64,000 nt of DNA from Nelumbo lutea (Eukaryota > Streptophyta > Magnoliopsida > Proteales > Nelumbonaceae): NCBI GenBank assembly GCA_022828595.1, contig JAKGHH010000008.1, positions 20,266,378 to 20,330,377 on the forward strand, given 5' to 3'. The notes beneath the pieces are model-generated. The model had not been told where the DNA came from. It did not search any database and worked only from the letters and a program-made list of their open reading frames with translations. Each line of letters opens with the position of its first letter. Position 1 is the stretch's first letter. Shown here piece after piece: positions 33,581 to 45,928 of this stretch. The position numbers were made by a program, and so were the translations under genes.

Positions 33581-34440
33581 TAAAATTTAAGCTTTCTTCT
33601 TACATCCTCAAACTGTCTATGGTTCCAAGACTTCACATTTCTTTTAATCCTATCCAGTTCAACAAGTCCTAAGCCCTGCATAACCCTTTATATCAAAGTT
33701 CCAACTCTCCTTGATAAAAAAAGTAGGATCAGACAACCATATATTGTGAAATTTTAAGGGTTTAGGCCTTTGACTGAACTCATGGTTAAGATTCACAGTG
33801 ATAGGATTATGATCCGACCCCCATTTAGGCAAAGTAGATGCCAAAGCATTGGGATAAAGTTCGATCTAATCATGAGAGCTAAAAAAATCTATCCAACCTT
33901 TTAGTAATTTATTAATTCCTTTTCACATATTAAGCCTAGTATACCTCATGTTCAAACATGACTCTACAACTTTTGGAATTTATAGATCTACTCATACCAC
34001 TCATGTTCAAACAATTCAAGTCCATCATGGATAAATCATCTCCAGAATAACAATAAACCTCATTTAAATCCCCAATAATCATCATAGGGCAATTCAAATC
34101 CTTAACATGATTACAAAAGTCAGGCCTATATCTATTTCTCCTAGATCTAACAGATTCACCACAGACAAAAATAAGAAGCCAAGTGTTGCTAACAAGATTA
34201 GAATTGACCAAGAAAAGAAAGTACCTTGTAGTAGCAAGAATTAAATTAATATCCACATTATTTCTCCACATCACCAAGAGTCTAGCAGCATGACCTTCAG
34301 GGGGAACAATATGAAGATTTGTAAGATTAAAAGAAACAACCTCTCTATAGGCCTTCTTCTTAGGTATTTTAATTTCTGAAAGAAAGACAATGCCAATATT
34401 TTCTTGGGAAACCAGATTCCTAATCACACGAACTGCTAGT
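33581..34440 (-). pseudogene. LINE C, 5' part: endonuclease
   Basis: After the second copy of the 18-bp duplication the minus strand continues LINE C with endonuclease pieces: ENIGIVFLSEIKIPKKKAY, MIIGDLNEV (the GDFN block) and WGSDHNPITVNL (SDH block). 34440-34840 holds no recognised domain and may be its 5' leader. Confidence 0.7.
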
Positions 34441-34844
34441 GCTCGACTAAGGCCCCAACAATTCTAACTCATAATCAACATCCTGCCCCTTGAGGCTGTA
34501 ACAGGCCAGCCTCAACACAGAGAAAAACACAAATCTAAGCATCTCAGATACACACAAGAAACAGCTAACAAGGAGACAAAAGTTCAACCAGTAACGAAGC
34601 TAAATAAGCAAAGGAACAGAGATCAATGAAAGCCAATAACAAATCACAATCAAAGCCTCCAATAAGGAGAAAATTCCTCACCAGGAAGGAAAAAGCCCCA
34701 AAGGGACAAGGCAACACAAAAATATAGAAAGAGGGAAATACAAGACAGAGAAACAAGCTTGAATAAGCTCAAATATATAGATAAACTAGTACCTCAGCAA
34801 GACTCATTTTAGACCATTCATCAAACATGTAATATGCATCCAGA

Positions 34845-35112
34845 TTTTTTTTTTGAGAAAAGGTCAAGTATTTCATTAAATAAGAAAAACAAAATTACAG
34901 AGACCTGCACAGTAAGGCACTGAGCAGGAAAACAAAGAAACTTTATACATCCCAAAGATTTCTAGTCAAGAAATACAAAAATATTGCAGATGTCAAAAAA
35001 AAGTATTGTATGGCGTTCTTGAAATATTTGTGTGAAACCACAGAACCACCCAAGAGTAGATTCTTCCCCAAAAAATTTATAAAATTGTGTCTTCTGAATT
35101 GTACTTGTCCTC
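34845..35112 (-). pseudogene. LINE E, 3' tail part
   Basis: T-run at 34845-34854 is the poly(A) end. The frame to the right continues on the far side of Copia-1 (41653), where zf-RVT-end words (TSWTEKNKRLLEY) appear, so Copia-1 inserted into LINE E. Confidence 0.65.
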
Positions 35113-35459
35113 AGTACAAGATTGTTGAAATAAAAATCTGTAAAAGAAAAAGAATATTTCTTGAAGAAGGAAAGAGAGAAGAAAGAGAAGAGAGGAGATT
35201 TGAGAGAAAAGAGAGCAATAATTCTCGCCACCCTCTTCACTATTGTTTATGGTTTAAAATAATGAGTACAAAGACCAATATGCCCTTATAGGGCAGCTAG
35301 CACATAAAACAGCATAAAACACTTAAAATAATTGCTCAAAAAGGACCCACAAGAGTGCTGTGGTCTTCACTTCCTATCTAAACAATAGATAATAAAAAAC
35401 CACCACTACAAACTGCACAAAACTGTCTAAAACCTCAACACTCCCCTTCAAGTTGGGAG

Positions 35460-36565
35460 ATTTGCTTATGAGAGAAATGCTTGGTGGAGCTACTGGGCTG
35501 GTGATTCTAACATTGGGGAAATTGAAAAACTCTTGATCCCCTTTCATTTGGGGGTAGCTCTCTCTGGGCTGGTGATTCTAAGTTCGGTACTCTTTTTGTG
35601 AACGGGGAAGTTTAAAGTTGGAAAAGGGGATAGAATTAAGTTTTGGAAGGATTCCAGGTGTGAGGAAGGTCCCTTGGTTGATGCTTTTCCCCGACTGTTC
35701 CAAATTGCAGTGAATCAAGATTCTTCAGTTGCTAATAACATTAGTACCTCTAGGGGCTCCTTTACTTGGACTCCCCTATGTAGGAAGAATTTGCTAGACT
35801 AGGAAGTGGAGGAGTATGTAGGTCCGTTGGGGCAGATTCAAAATCAGAGAATTGACATGAGTATGGAAGATGAATGGACTTGGAAGTGGAATGCAGATGG
35901 TAGCTTCACAGTTAAATCCCTTTTCCTTAAGATGTGCAGCTCAGGTCAGGAGAACTTCCCGGATGGGCATATTTGGAACCCCATCTGTCCCTCCAAGGTT
36001 AACTTCCTAGTTTGGACAATGGTTTTGAATAACTGTTTAACTAGGGTCAACTTGGAGAGAAGGGGTGTTCAGATTCTTGATCCCTTCTGTGTTTTATGCG
36101 GCATGGGTGCTGAATCTATAGATCATTTGTGCATTCACTGTCCGATTTCCTCGTCAATCTGGGAACATTTCTTCGAGAAACTAGAGGTGTGTTGGGCTAT
36201 GCCTAAGTCTGTGAAGGAGCTGTTTATGAGTTGGAGATTGGAGGGTCTTAGTAAGAAATGCAGGCTTGTTTGGAATACTATTCCGCAGGTTGTTCTTTGG
36301 TCCATTTGGATGGAAAGAAACAATAGAATTTTCTGTAATCAATCAAAAAGTCCAGATGAGATTGTGTAGAAAATGGCGGGGAAGATTTGTTCCTGGGTGT
36401 TGGTGAATGAGGAGTTTAAAAGTCGGAATGTTTCTCTCCTACTTTGTACTAAATCATGGATGTTCTTGTAATCTGTTTTTGGCCTAGGATGATCTAATTG
36501 GCTTGAATCTTGTTGTAATCTACTTTCTCATTGAATAAAATTACTTTACCTTTTTCCAAAAAAAA
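35460..36565 (+). mobile_element. LINE F: 5'-truncated sense LINE inserted in Copia-1
   Basis: Flanked by AAGTTGGGAG (35450-35459 and 36566-36575) and ending in an A-run after CTTTACCTTTTTCC. It carries an intact 187-codon zf-RVT frame (35806-36369): FLKMCSSGQENFPDG, WNPICPSKVNFLVWTMV, CVLCGMGAESIDHLCIHC, VVLWSIWMERNNRIF. The absence of RNase H and the short 10-bp duplication show a truncated L1-type copy. Confidence 0.9.
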
Positions 36566-39500
36566 AAGTTGGGAGTAAATGTCACACATTCCCAACTTGT
36601 GTAGGTTGTGTTCAAGTTTGTTCTTTGCAACCCCTTTGGTGAAGATATTAGCCAACTGTAATTCAGAGGAGACATAAGGCAAGTAAACTTTTATGATTGT
36701 CACCCTTTCTCTTATGAAGTGCTTATCAACCTCAATGTATTTAGTCTTGCCATGCTGAATTAGATTGTGGGCAATATTGATTGCATCTTGGTTGTCACAA
36801 TATAATATCATGGGCTCTTCAGCTTTTATTCCAATCTCACTCAGTAGAGACCTCATATATTCACTAAAAGTTTCCTCCCACATAGGTGTATACCCCTGAT
36901 GTAGATCTCGTCATTTAAACAACCTGCCCAATTTGCATTTGTGTAAGACTCTAGTTTTAAATTTTCATGATCTGAGAAAGGATTCCTCTGCTAGGATGCT
37001 TTTTCAGGTATGCTAGTATCCTCTTAATGGCTTCCTAGAGTTTAACCCGAGGAGCATGCACATACTGGCTCACCACACTAACAACATAGGAAATGTTTGG
37101 ACGTGTCATACATAAATTTAGTAGCTGACCTACCATCCTCTGATATCTTCCCACATCCTTAACCAACTCACCATCCAAAGCATTAATTCTATGATTTGGG
37201 TCAATAGGAGTATCAATTGGTTTAGTTTCTATCTTCCCAGTTTCTTGTAGTAAGTCTAACACATACTTCCTTCGAGAGATGAAAACCCCATGCTTGGATA
37301 TTGCAACCTCAATTCCTAGAAAATATCAGTTCACGTAGATCCTTGATCTCAAACTCTTGATGTATCGACTTCTTGAGTGCATCAATCTCCTTTAGATCAA
37401 TTCCTATAATAACTAATTCATCTACATATACAATCAATACTGACAAGAGTGCCTCTCTCCTTTTTACAAAGAGAGTATGATCGGATTGAGTTTGTGTGTA
37501 CCCAAAACGGATAAGTGCCCCTTTGAACCTGTCAAACCATGCCTTAGGTGACTATTTCAACCGTATAGTGATTTCTTCAGCTTGCAAACTTTTCCCTTAC
37601 CAACATTTCATAAAAACTAGTTGGAATGCCCATATATACCTCCTCTTGCAGATTACCATTAAGAAAAGTATTTTTAACATCAAGCTAGAATAGAGGCCAT
37701 GAATAGGTAGCTACTAGGAACAAGAGAATTTGAACTGAACTCATCTCAGCAATTGGTGCAAAAGTCTCTAGGTTTTCAATACCATAGGTTTGTGTATACC
37801 CTTTTGCAACCAACTTTGCCTTGTACCCTTCTATATTGCCATCAGCCCTGTACTTCACAGTAAACACCCAACTACATCCGATTGTCTCTTTGTCTATAGG
37901 AAGATAAACTATCTAGCTTGTCTAATTCTTAACAAAAGTTTTAATTTCTTCTTGTATAGCTATTTTTCACTTAGGTTTGGAGAGAGCCTCATTGACATTC
38001 CTGTGTATAGACACAGAATCCAAGGAAGAAAGGAGAGTATGGTAGGAGGATGATAAGGCATTATTGAAAAGATGGTGTGAAATGCAATGGGTTGTATACT
38101 TTCTCTTCCCTTTGCGAAGTGCAATGGGAAGATCAAGATCAGTGGGATCAGCTGCAACAACAATGTTAGGTATAGAAACATCATTATTAGGGGAAATAAC
38201 AAGCTCATGCTCAAGGGAAATACCTGGAATTGTATCAGTTGAACTTGGGATCTCAGATAGACTAACGGAGAATGGTGTAGGTTCTTCTACCTAAGCATGT
38301 GTGGAGTCAACCCTCTTTTGTCAACACTGATAGGACTGTGAAGCTGGCCGTAGTGGATTAGGCAGTGGGATTGGAGTTGTTGATGATGGAACAGAAGGAT
38401 CAGATGAAGGAATAAATGAAACAAGAAGAGGGATAGACTGTGAGTTCTCCTCCCCAAAACATTCCCCATGAGGAGAACCACTCGAGAAAAAGAAAGTAGA
38501 CTCAAAGAAGGTAATATCCATAGTGACAAACCTGCTCCCTATCACTAGATCATAACAACAATACCCCTTTTGGTTTTAAGCATACCCAAGGAAAACACAT
38601 TTCTTGGCCTTTGGGTCCAATTTCTTGTGATGAGGACCAAGAATGTGAACAAAGGAAATACACCCAAAGACTCTTAAAGGCATATGGTTTATCTCCATAG
38701 TTGGAAAAAGTAAGCTAAAAGGTGCTTTAAACCCCAAAGTGCGTGAAGGAACACGGTTAATCAGATACACAGCTGTGAGAACTGCATCCCTCCAAAAACA
38801 AATAGGAATTGAGGCACACACCATAAGGCTTCTTGCCACCTCCACAATGTGTCTATTTTTCCTCTCTGCTACCCCATTTTGTTTTGGTGTATACACACTA
38901 CTTTGATGAACCTCACCATTCTCCAAAAAATATGTTGTCAAGTCCTCAAAGTATTCTCTAGCATTATCTGATCTGAAGACTTTAGTCCTCACTCCAAATT
39001 GTGTGAGAACCATCTGGTAGAATTGTCACAGCAAAATATGTATTTCATCACATGATCTCATCAAGTATATCCAAGAATACTGTGTATGATTATTCATAAA
39101 TAAGAGAAAATAACGGTAACTACCCATGGAAGAAATGTGGTAAGGTCCCCATACATTAGTGTGAACAATATCAAAAGCAAAGGAACTTTTATTACTTGGC
39201 TTAAAGGAATGTCTATAATGCTTTCCTAATCGACAACTTTCACATTCTAAGCTAGACAACTGAACAGACTCAAACAACTTTGGAAACAAAGACCTTAATG
39301 AAATGAAAGAAAGAAGACCCAAAGATTATGCCAGAGCATAATCTGACTCACTGACTCTGATCCACTACCACTGCTGTTACTAACATGATGACTCTAATGT
39401 CTTGGAATCTCATCCAAAAGGTAGACCCCATTCACCTCACAACTACTCCCAATCGTCCTCTTTGATTCCAGATCCCATAAGACATAATTACCAAGAAGGA

Positions 39501-40844
39501 AGGTCACTGAATAGTTCAAATTTTTTATCAGAGTGCTTATAGAAAGAAGATTAGTATGGAGTCTAATGTCATTAGTCACTCTAGCAGTCCCTTTCCCAAC
39601 AATTGAAATATGGGAACCATCTGCTGTAGAGACTTTATCTTTACTAGAGCACAATTGGTAAGAACTAAAACAGGTAGATATATTGGTCATGTGCTCAGGT
39701 GCTCTTGAGTCTATAATCCAGGAAGGTCCCTCCTTACTTGAGGTGGATGCATGATTTGCAATCGCATATGAACTACCTGTATGAGCAAAGGAAGTAGTGT
39801 GATTGTCTCCTGCACTGTACTACCCATCTGAAGAACTAGAATTGGCTGAATCCTTCTTACTCATAAGATGTCTATACTTCTCCAGTCCAGTTCTACTGCT
39901 GCTATTGCAATGGGCTACAAATCAGCTTGGGAAAGGGGTCTTGAAGAGTCTTGTAATTGCCACATTTGCATTTCCCTTCTTGTTTTTGACCTGAGTTGGT
40001 ATGAGATGATGGTAAAGCTTCCAACAAGTGTCTTTGGTATGCTTTGTCTTCTTACAATAGTCACACACCAAGTCTTTCTTGTCCTCCCTCCTAGCCTCAC
40101 TACTCCCTTTGTCTCCATTTGGCTTCGATTTGACTGTACTAATCATAGCTGACTAATCAATCCCAGGCTGTCTCAACATGACACTCCTCTTGCTTTTCTC
40201 TCCAGAGACAGACATAAGCTTGAGAAAGAGTCACACTTTCTCTAGAAAGGAGGTATTGTCTGGCAATGTCGAATTCAGGGTTCAACCCAACCAAGAACTC
40301 AAAAACCCAATTCTTTTCTACCAACCCCTAATAGGTTGCTGCATTCTTCATACTCTCCAAAACCACAATTTCTAAGTGGTCTATCTCTTGCCAAAGAGTT
40401 TTCAACGTGAAGAAATACATGGCAAAAGGTCTATCTCCCTATTTTGCACTAATCACCTGATTCCTTAATTGATAGGCTCTAGCTACATTTTGTTTCTAGG
40501 AATAGGTTTCAGTCACTCCATCCAAAATCTCCTTTGCAGTATTAACACTCAAGAAATTTTTACCATTGTGAGGTAACATTAGAGTTACACAACAAGTCTA
40601 TCTCCATGTAATTCTCCTGTACCCACTGAGAGGGATCTGTTTCAGGTTTCTTCTCCTCCTCAGTGATGTACCCTAGTTTCCCACGAGCACCAATAGCCAT
40701 CTTGGCTGATTGTACCCATTCTAGGTAATTTGTACCATCAAATTTCACTATAGTAATGATTCTAGACAAAAAAATATCACTACTACCTCTAACAGCCAGA
40801 CCCATGTTACTGGTGGACTTATGCACGGTACTCCAACTCTCCAT
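36494..40844 (-). pseudogene. Copia-1 gag-pol, broken
   Basis: Gag start 40844-40560 (VKFDGTNYLEWVQSAKMAI); CCHC zinc knuckle near 40060 (CDYCKKTKHTKDTCWKL); pre-integrase region 39690-39394; integrase 39322-38576 (CRLGKHYRHSF, VHTNVWGPYH, YTPKQNGVAERKNRHIVEVA); RT 37867-37035 (TVKYRADGNIEGYKAKLVAK); RNase H 36883-36580 (LYCDNQDAINIAHN, EVDKHFIRERV, QLANIFTKG). The RT active-site box reads YVDE rather than YVDD (about 37420). Stops separate every block. Confidence 0.85.
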
Positions 40845-41989
40845 TTAACTTCAAACAGCTCAAAACCAGGTAAGAAGCCTCCAAGATCAAATTGATCTCA
40901 TCACACAAGGGTAACATACCTTTTTGGAAGAAGAAAATCCTATTCGGACAGAAATTTCTCTCCTCCCACTGTCTCCTACTGGAGAGAAATATGAATCAGT
41001 CACTCCAGAGGGCTCAGAAATTCTTAAAAGTCTAACCACCCCCTATAGAATACCTAGAGAAGTCCAACGATACATGAGTGTCCCTAAGATTAGATCAAAA
41101 TTGAAGAGTCCAACTTGACTAGGACTCTTCCCGACACTTCAATTCTTTATGATTTTGATGCCAAAACATAGATCCTCCTCTTGATGACTAGAAAACACCA
41201 AAAAATCCAAGAACTGGGCAATCTGAAGAAGATCGATCAACCCTTTATCTCCTAATGCAATCGGCTGGTTTAGGACTGCATGGAAGAACTCCAAGAAACC
41301 CTAGCCGAGCTCTGATAACAAGTAAAAGATTGCTGAAATAAAAATCTGTAAAAGAAGAAGAATATTTCTTGAAGAAGAAGGAAAGAGAGAAGAATGAGAA
41401 GAGGAGATTTGAGAGAAAAGAGAGCAATAATTCTGGCTGCTCTCTTCACTATTATTTATAGATTAAAATAATAAAGAGTACAAAGACCAATATGCCCTTA
41501 TAGGGCGGCTAACACATAAAACAGCATAAAACACTTAAAATAACCGCACAAAAGGACCCAACAAGTGTGCTGTGGTCCCCACTTCCTATCTAAACAATAA
41601 ATAATCAAAAACTACCACTACAAACTGCACAAAACTGTCTAAAACCTCAACATACTCTAAAAGCCTCTTGTTCTTCTCTGTCCAACTTGTCCGTAGAACT
41701 GCTGGTGGAATTACTCCCCAGATGACTTTTCCTTTTTTAGATAAATCACCTTAAGAGAAGAAAACACACTTTTTATCTAGGTTTAATTTCCACCCTTTGA
41801 CAGGTATCTTGGCTTCCAAGAAGCTAATTTCCTTTCAATTTTTCCACCACCATTGGCTCCTAAATTTTCTTGGAAATGCATCTTTCCCTGAGAGACATTC
41901 CTAAGTATTTCATCTGCAATTTCCCCATTTTGCAGCCTACTACTTCTGCCAATTGCTTGATGTTGGAACCATCTCCTACTGCCAGTAAT

Positions 41990-42112
41990 TTGAGTTGGTT
42001 TCTTTTGAGTCTGTAATCTGATCTGTTCCTGGGGCAGTCCTTCTCTAGCGAGGACCGTGTTGTATCATTTTTTCTGTTATTAATAAAATTACCTTACCTT
42101 TCAAAAAAAAAA
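41990..42112 (+). mobile_element. LINE G: very short sense LINE 3' tail
   Basis: TTAATAAAATTACCTTACC followed by TTTC and an A-run (about 42103-42112) is the same 3' tail as LINEs F and L. Only about 100 bases are present. The left boundary is approximate. Confidence 0.55.
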
Positions 42113-42903
42113 GAAGTAACACCCCGACTCCTCTCCCACTTTGAAGCCTTCTAAGATGCCCCCCTCAGTCACTCTGCTCACCATTGAGCTGAGGGCCTCC
42201 ACTATGCAACTGAATAGCAGTGGAGATAGAGGACCTCCCTGTCTCATTCCCCTGGAACTGTGAAAATTACCTGCCGAGCTGCCATTTATTAACACTGAGA
42301 AGCTTGCTGTGTTTGTGCACACCTTCATCTAGTTCCTCCATTTCCTTCCAAAGTTAAACCTCATAAGCATATAGTCCTTGTATTCCCAATTTACATGGTT
42401 GAAATCTTTCTCCAAATCTATTTTGAATAGGACTCCCACTTTTCCATTTCTTCGCCTTGAATCAGTCAGCTCGTTTGCTATTAAAACCCCGTCGATGATC
42501 TGCCTCCGATTGAAAAAAGCTCCTTGAGAATCTGAAATCAATTTCCCCATCACTGATCTCAATCTTTTAGACAGCACTTTGTGATCACTTTATAAACACT
42601 GCCAATTAGGCTTATAGGTTTGAAGTCTTTAAGCAAGAAGCCCCTTTCTTCTTGGGGATTAGAGATAAAAAGTGGAGTTTAAGCTCCTTTCTAAAGCTCC
42701 ATTTTGGTGTAACTCTTCAAACATCTTCATTAAGTCTCCCTTGATGAGACTCCAGCATTTTTTTTTTATAAAATTCCATCGTGAAACCATCTAGGCCGGG
42801 GGCCTTATCCCCTTCCATTTCTTTGATAGCACTAAAATTTTTTTCCTCAATAAGAACTGCCTCCAGATGGCTAACATCTTCTTGGGATAGTGATATAAAA
42901 TTC

Positions 42904-43416
42904 AGTCCATCTAGCTTTGATCTCCTTTCCACCTTTCTTTGTAGAGGTTCTTGTATAAGTTGATGATCTCACTTCTGATTCTTCCCTCTCCCTCAATCAC
43001 CTAATCCCCTTCCTCCAGTCTCTTGATAAGATTTTGTCTTCTTCTCCCATTAGCCATTTTGTGAAATAAAATTGTGTTTTTATCCCCCTGTTTCAGCCAT
43101 AGGCATCTGGATCTTTATCTCCATTTGATTTCTTCTTGGTAGCAAACCTTATTGAAATCCAGTCCATCTAGCTTTGGTCTCCTTTTCCACCTTTCTTTGT
43201 AGAGGTTCTTGTACAAGTTGATGATCTCACTTCTGATTCTTCCCTCTCCCTCAACACCTAATCCCCTTCCTCCAGTCTCTTGATAAGATTTTGTCTTCTT
43301 CTCCCATTAGCCATTTTGTGAAAGAAAATTGTGTTTTTATCCCTCTGTTTCAGCCATAGGCATCTGGATTTTTATCTCCATTTGATTTCTTCTTGGTAGC
43401 AAACCTTATTGAAATC
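42904..43416. repeat. 257-bp tandem duplication in LINE E
   Basis: AGTCCATCTAGCTTTG occurs at 42904 and 43161, and the units then match closely (CTCTTGATAAGATTTTGTCT in both). It lies in the endonuclease-RT linker region of LINE E. Confidence 0.85.
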
Positions 43417-43951
43417 CAGTTTCGCCTTGTCCTTCTGAATTTTTCTTCCATAGAAATTGTCTTCTTCTCTTCTGCTCTGTTCACTTCCTCAATTGCTTAT
43501 AAGCATTCAGATTTTATTAGGGAAAAGAAAAACCTAGAAGAAATGATAGGCTGTGCTTCTGCTTGTTCCATTTTTTGTTTTTAAATCGGAACAAGATGAA
43601 GCACTTTATATGATTATTTTATGTAAGTGCTAATTATTTGATTATGGTAAATAATGAAAATATAAAATTAGAATGCTGGGGGGGGGAGAGATACGTGGCA
43701 AGGGCTTAGCTGCAATTTCCTATTACTAGAGGATGATGGCCTGGGGGGAACTGCCATGTGGAGCACTCCTTGCTCATCTGGGCCTCTTCTCTAAATAACT
43801 CAACTACCAAACTTTTTCCATGTGGAAGTTAATTCGTCATTATGTTATGCTTGTTTAGGAGGATGGTTCTAAAATTTTGACAACTTTAATTTGCATCGCA
43901 GGTTTTGTAGTGTTGCAAATGGATTGGATTGAATTAGATATACTTAGATCC

Positions 43952-44640
43952 TTTTTTTTTTTTTTGAAAGTGAGAGAAGGTAATTTATGAGTTTCATTAA
44001 AGCAAAAAGGAGCCCCTATAGTAGGCTGTACAAAGGGAATTTACAAAGGATACATCCATGTTCCCTAAACCCTCAATCCTGACAGTTAACAAAAAGATTT
44101 TCATATAAAAATAACAAAAAGACTTGTAATCTTTTCCTTTAAATAGTTTTTGTATACCAATCCATGAATACAATTTTCCAACTATCTTTGAGCATACTAC
44201 TTCAGCTGAACCTTTGAAAAATTGTATTGTTCCTTTCTTGCCAAATCATCCAAAAGACAGCAGGTACTTGTTCCAGATGACTATTCTTCTTCTATTTTAG
44301 CCTTCTATCCTCCACCCCCTCAAGAAGCCTGGAATTGTTGCAGGAAAACATCCATCTACAGCAAAATCTTCAAAATCTTGGACCATATTGAGTTGGAAAT
44401 TTACAATTTAGCAAAATATGATCAGCCGGTTCCATAATCTCTGCACACAGTTCACAATCAGCTCTATCCACCTGCATCCCTCTCTTCATCAGATTATCCC
44501 ATGTTAGTATATTTTTTAAATAGGCCTCCCAAAGATAGAAAGCTACTTTGGAGGGCACAGATTTGTTCTATATCACGTTAGTAGGGACTTTTGCTACCTT
44601 CTTGCCTTGCCATCTGATTATAGAAAGATTTCACATAAAA
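43952..44640 (-). pseudogene. LINE H: antisense LINE 3' fragment with zf-RVT
   Basis: T-run 43952-43965 is the poly(A) end. The minus strand carries MPSKVAFYLWEAYLKNILTW and CELCAEIMEPADHILLNC (44558-44370), the zf-RVT zinc pattern; other frames continue toward 44640. Confidence 0.75.
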
Positions 44641-44644
44641 GTGA

Positions 44645-45431
44645 CTTGAATTCTCTCAAATCTAAACTCTCCTGTCCTTCCTATTGATGTTTTGTCCTTT
44701 GAAGGACTCACTATGAATAGGGCAATACATTGGTTAAAGACTATGGAACTGTTTCACCAATTCTCTTTTAATGATTTATGGAGGAACTAGTTAGCAGTAG
44801 CAAACTGTTCATCTTCAAAGGAAAGGGTTTCTACAAACTGGGCCTACCCTCCTCAAGGTTTTTTGAAGCTGAATTTTGATGGGAGTAGCCTGGGCAACCC
44901 AGGGCCATCTGGGTTGGGAGGTGTTTTGAGAAATGAGGCTGGAGAGGTTATCCTCCTCTACTCTGGACCATTGGGCGTTGGGAATTCTGTTAAAGGCAGA
45001 ATTGCTCGTTGCCATACAAGGGGTCCTCCTTGCAAAAGACTTGGTTGTGAAGCAGTTGCTGATTGAAGGGGACTCAAGGTAGTGGTGGAGTGGTTAAATA
45101 ATCCGGAGGATGTCGTGTGGGGTTACGAGAATGAGCTAAAGAACTACAAATGGTTGACAAGGAACATGTCTGTTACTGTACAGTGGGTGAGGAGATCAGC
45201 TAATGCCTTTGTTGATAGATTGGCAAAACAAGGGACAAATAGGGAAACACTATTTTGGGCTCAACTGTAAATTTGTATCAGTAGTCATGTACTTTTGCTT
45301 TAGATTATGTGTTTTATGTGTTCCATGTTTGAAGAGGCAGCATCAACTGTCCATCAAGGTAGTGGTGGACTGTTCTTGTAATTTCTTTCTGATTTAATGG
45401 AAATGTGATATCTTTTCTATAAAAAAAAAAT
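44645..45431 (+). pseudogene. LINE I: sense LINE 3' fragment with RNase H
   Basis: Begins near RAIHWLKTMELF, then WRN and a stop codon, then an RNase H frame: LKLNFDGSSLGNPGPSGLGG (44863 on) and, after a frameshift, VVEWLNNPEDVVWGYENEL and RRSANAFVDRLAKQG (45082-45270). The A-run at 45421-45430 is its 3' end. Organisation matches LINE D, including the stop after WRN. Confidence 0.8.
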
Positions 45432-45928
45432 CTGCATTTGCTCCATCAACTGTCCAAGTGGCAGCTCTTTATAGTGCCATCCTTAACTGGATTGAATTTT
45501 AATTCAAACAAACAGACCATTTGCAGCCCTAAACTTTTGATTGTTTTGGTCAAACACTCTTAACATTTTGTAGGTTATTCCTCTCTGCTCTGTCAGAATT
45601 GTCGGAAGTAACATATCTTCCCTGAAAATAGTGGCACTATAAAGAATAGTCTGTCAGATTGCAATGTTTTCAATACCCATCTGGCTTCTCGAGATTGTTT
45701 TTAGAATTTGGGATGTAGTATTCTGAGTGACCACTTGATGGTCTTTTGAACTAATAGTAACAATATGTAGAGATAGACTTATCAAAAATGAAAAAGAACA
45801 ATATGCAGAGATAGTATTTCTGTTCCCAATTTTCCGTAGAATTGATTATTGTGATGCAATGCTTCTTATTCTGATGCTGTTTTTCACTGTCGGGTCCCTT
45901 ATAGGTGCAAAGTGACGTTCTGAAGAGG

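Larger units (their letters stand above)
35113..41652 (-). mobile_element. Copia-1: Ty1/Copia retrotransposon, antisense
   Basis: LTRs 35113-35440 (328 bp) and 41321-41652 (332 bp); on the minus strand they start TGTTGAGGTTTT. The primer-site region next to the right LTR reads TGTTATCAGAGC, a variant of the tRNA-Met site. Flanks TCCTC and TACTC match at 4 of 5, a probable aged target duplication. In minus order: gag, CCHC knuckle, protease region, integrase, RT, RNase H, then LTR, i.e. Copia order. LINE F is inserted next to its 3' LTR. Confidence 0.9.
41653..43480 (-). pseudogene. LINE E, main part: RT fragments
   Basis: Minus-strand blocks: zf-RVT end (41653-41760), RT thumb (41760-41990), RT palm 42328-42101 ([20 protein letters not shown], then GGPLSPLLF; the usual QGDP is QGGP), RT fingers 42577-42329 (QGAFFNRRQIIDGVLIANEL) and 42932-42717 (GDKAPGLDGFTMEFY). 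The YXDD box is missing between thumb and palm, where a small sense LINE tail (about 41990-42112) is inserted. A 257-bp tandem duplication lies upstream. Confidence 0.75.
18798..45904 (+). other. Intron 1 of the BAG6-like gene (27.1 kb), transposon-filled
   Basis: Donor GTAATC at 18798 and acceptor TATAG at 45900-45904. It holds LINEs B-I, Copia-1, several MITEs and one LTR fragment, listed separately. Stretches not assigned to an element (19000-19350, 20000-20600, 43480-43950, 45440-45900) show no exon. An alternative is that 18640-18797 belongs to another transcript. Confidence 0.5.

Noticed and set aside
45905..45928. Upstream extension of BAG6 exon 2 as coding
   Set aside because: The frame is open to the acceptor but there is no ATG; the ATG at 45929 gives the family-like N-terminus.
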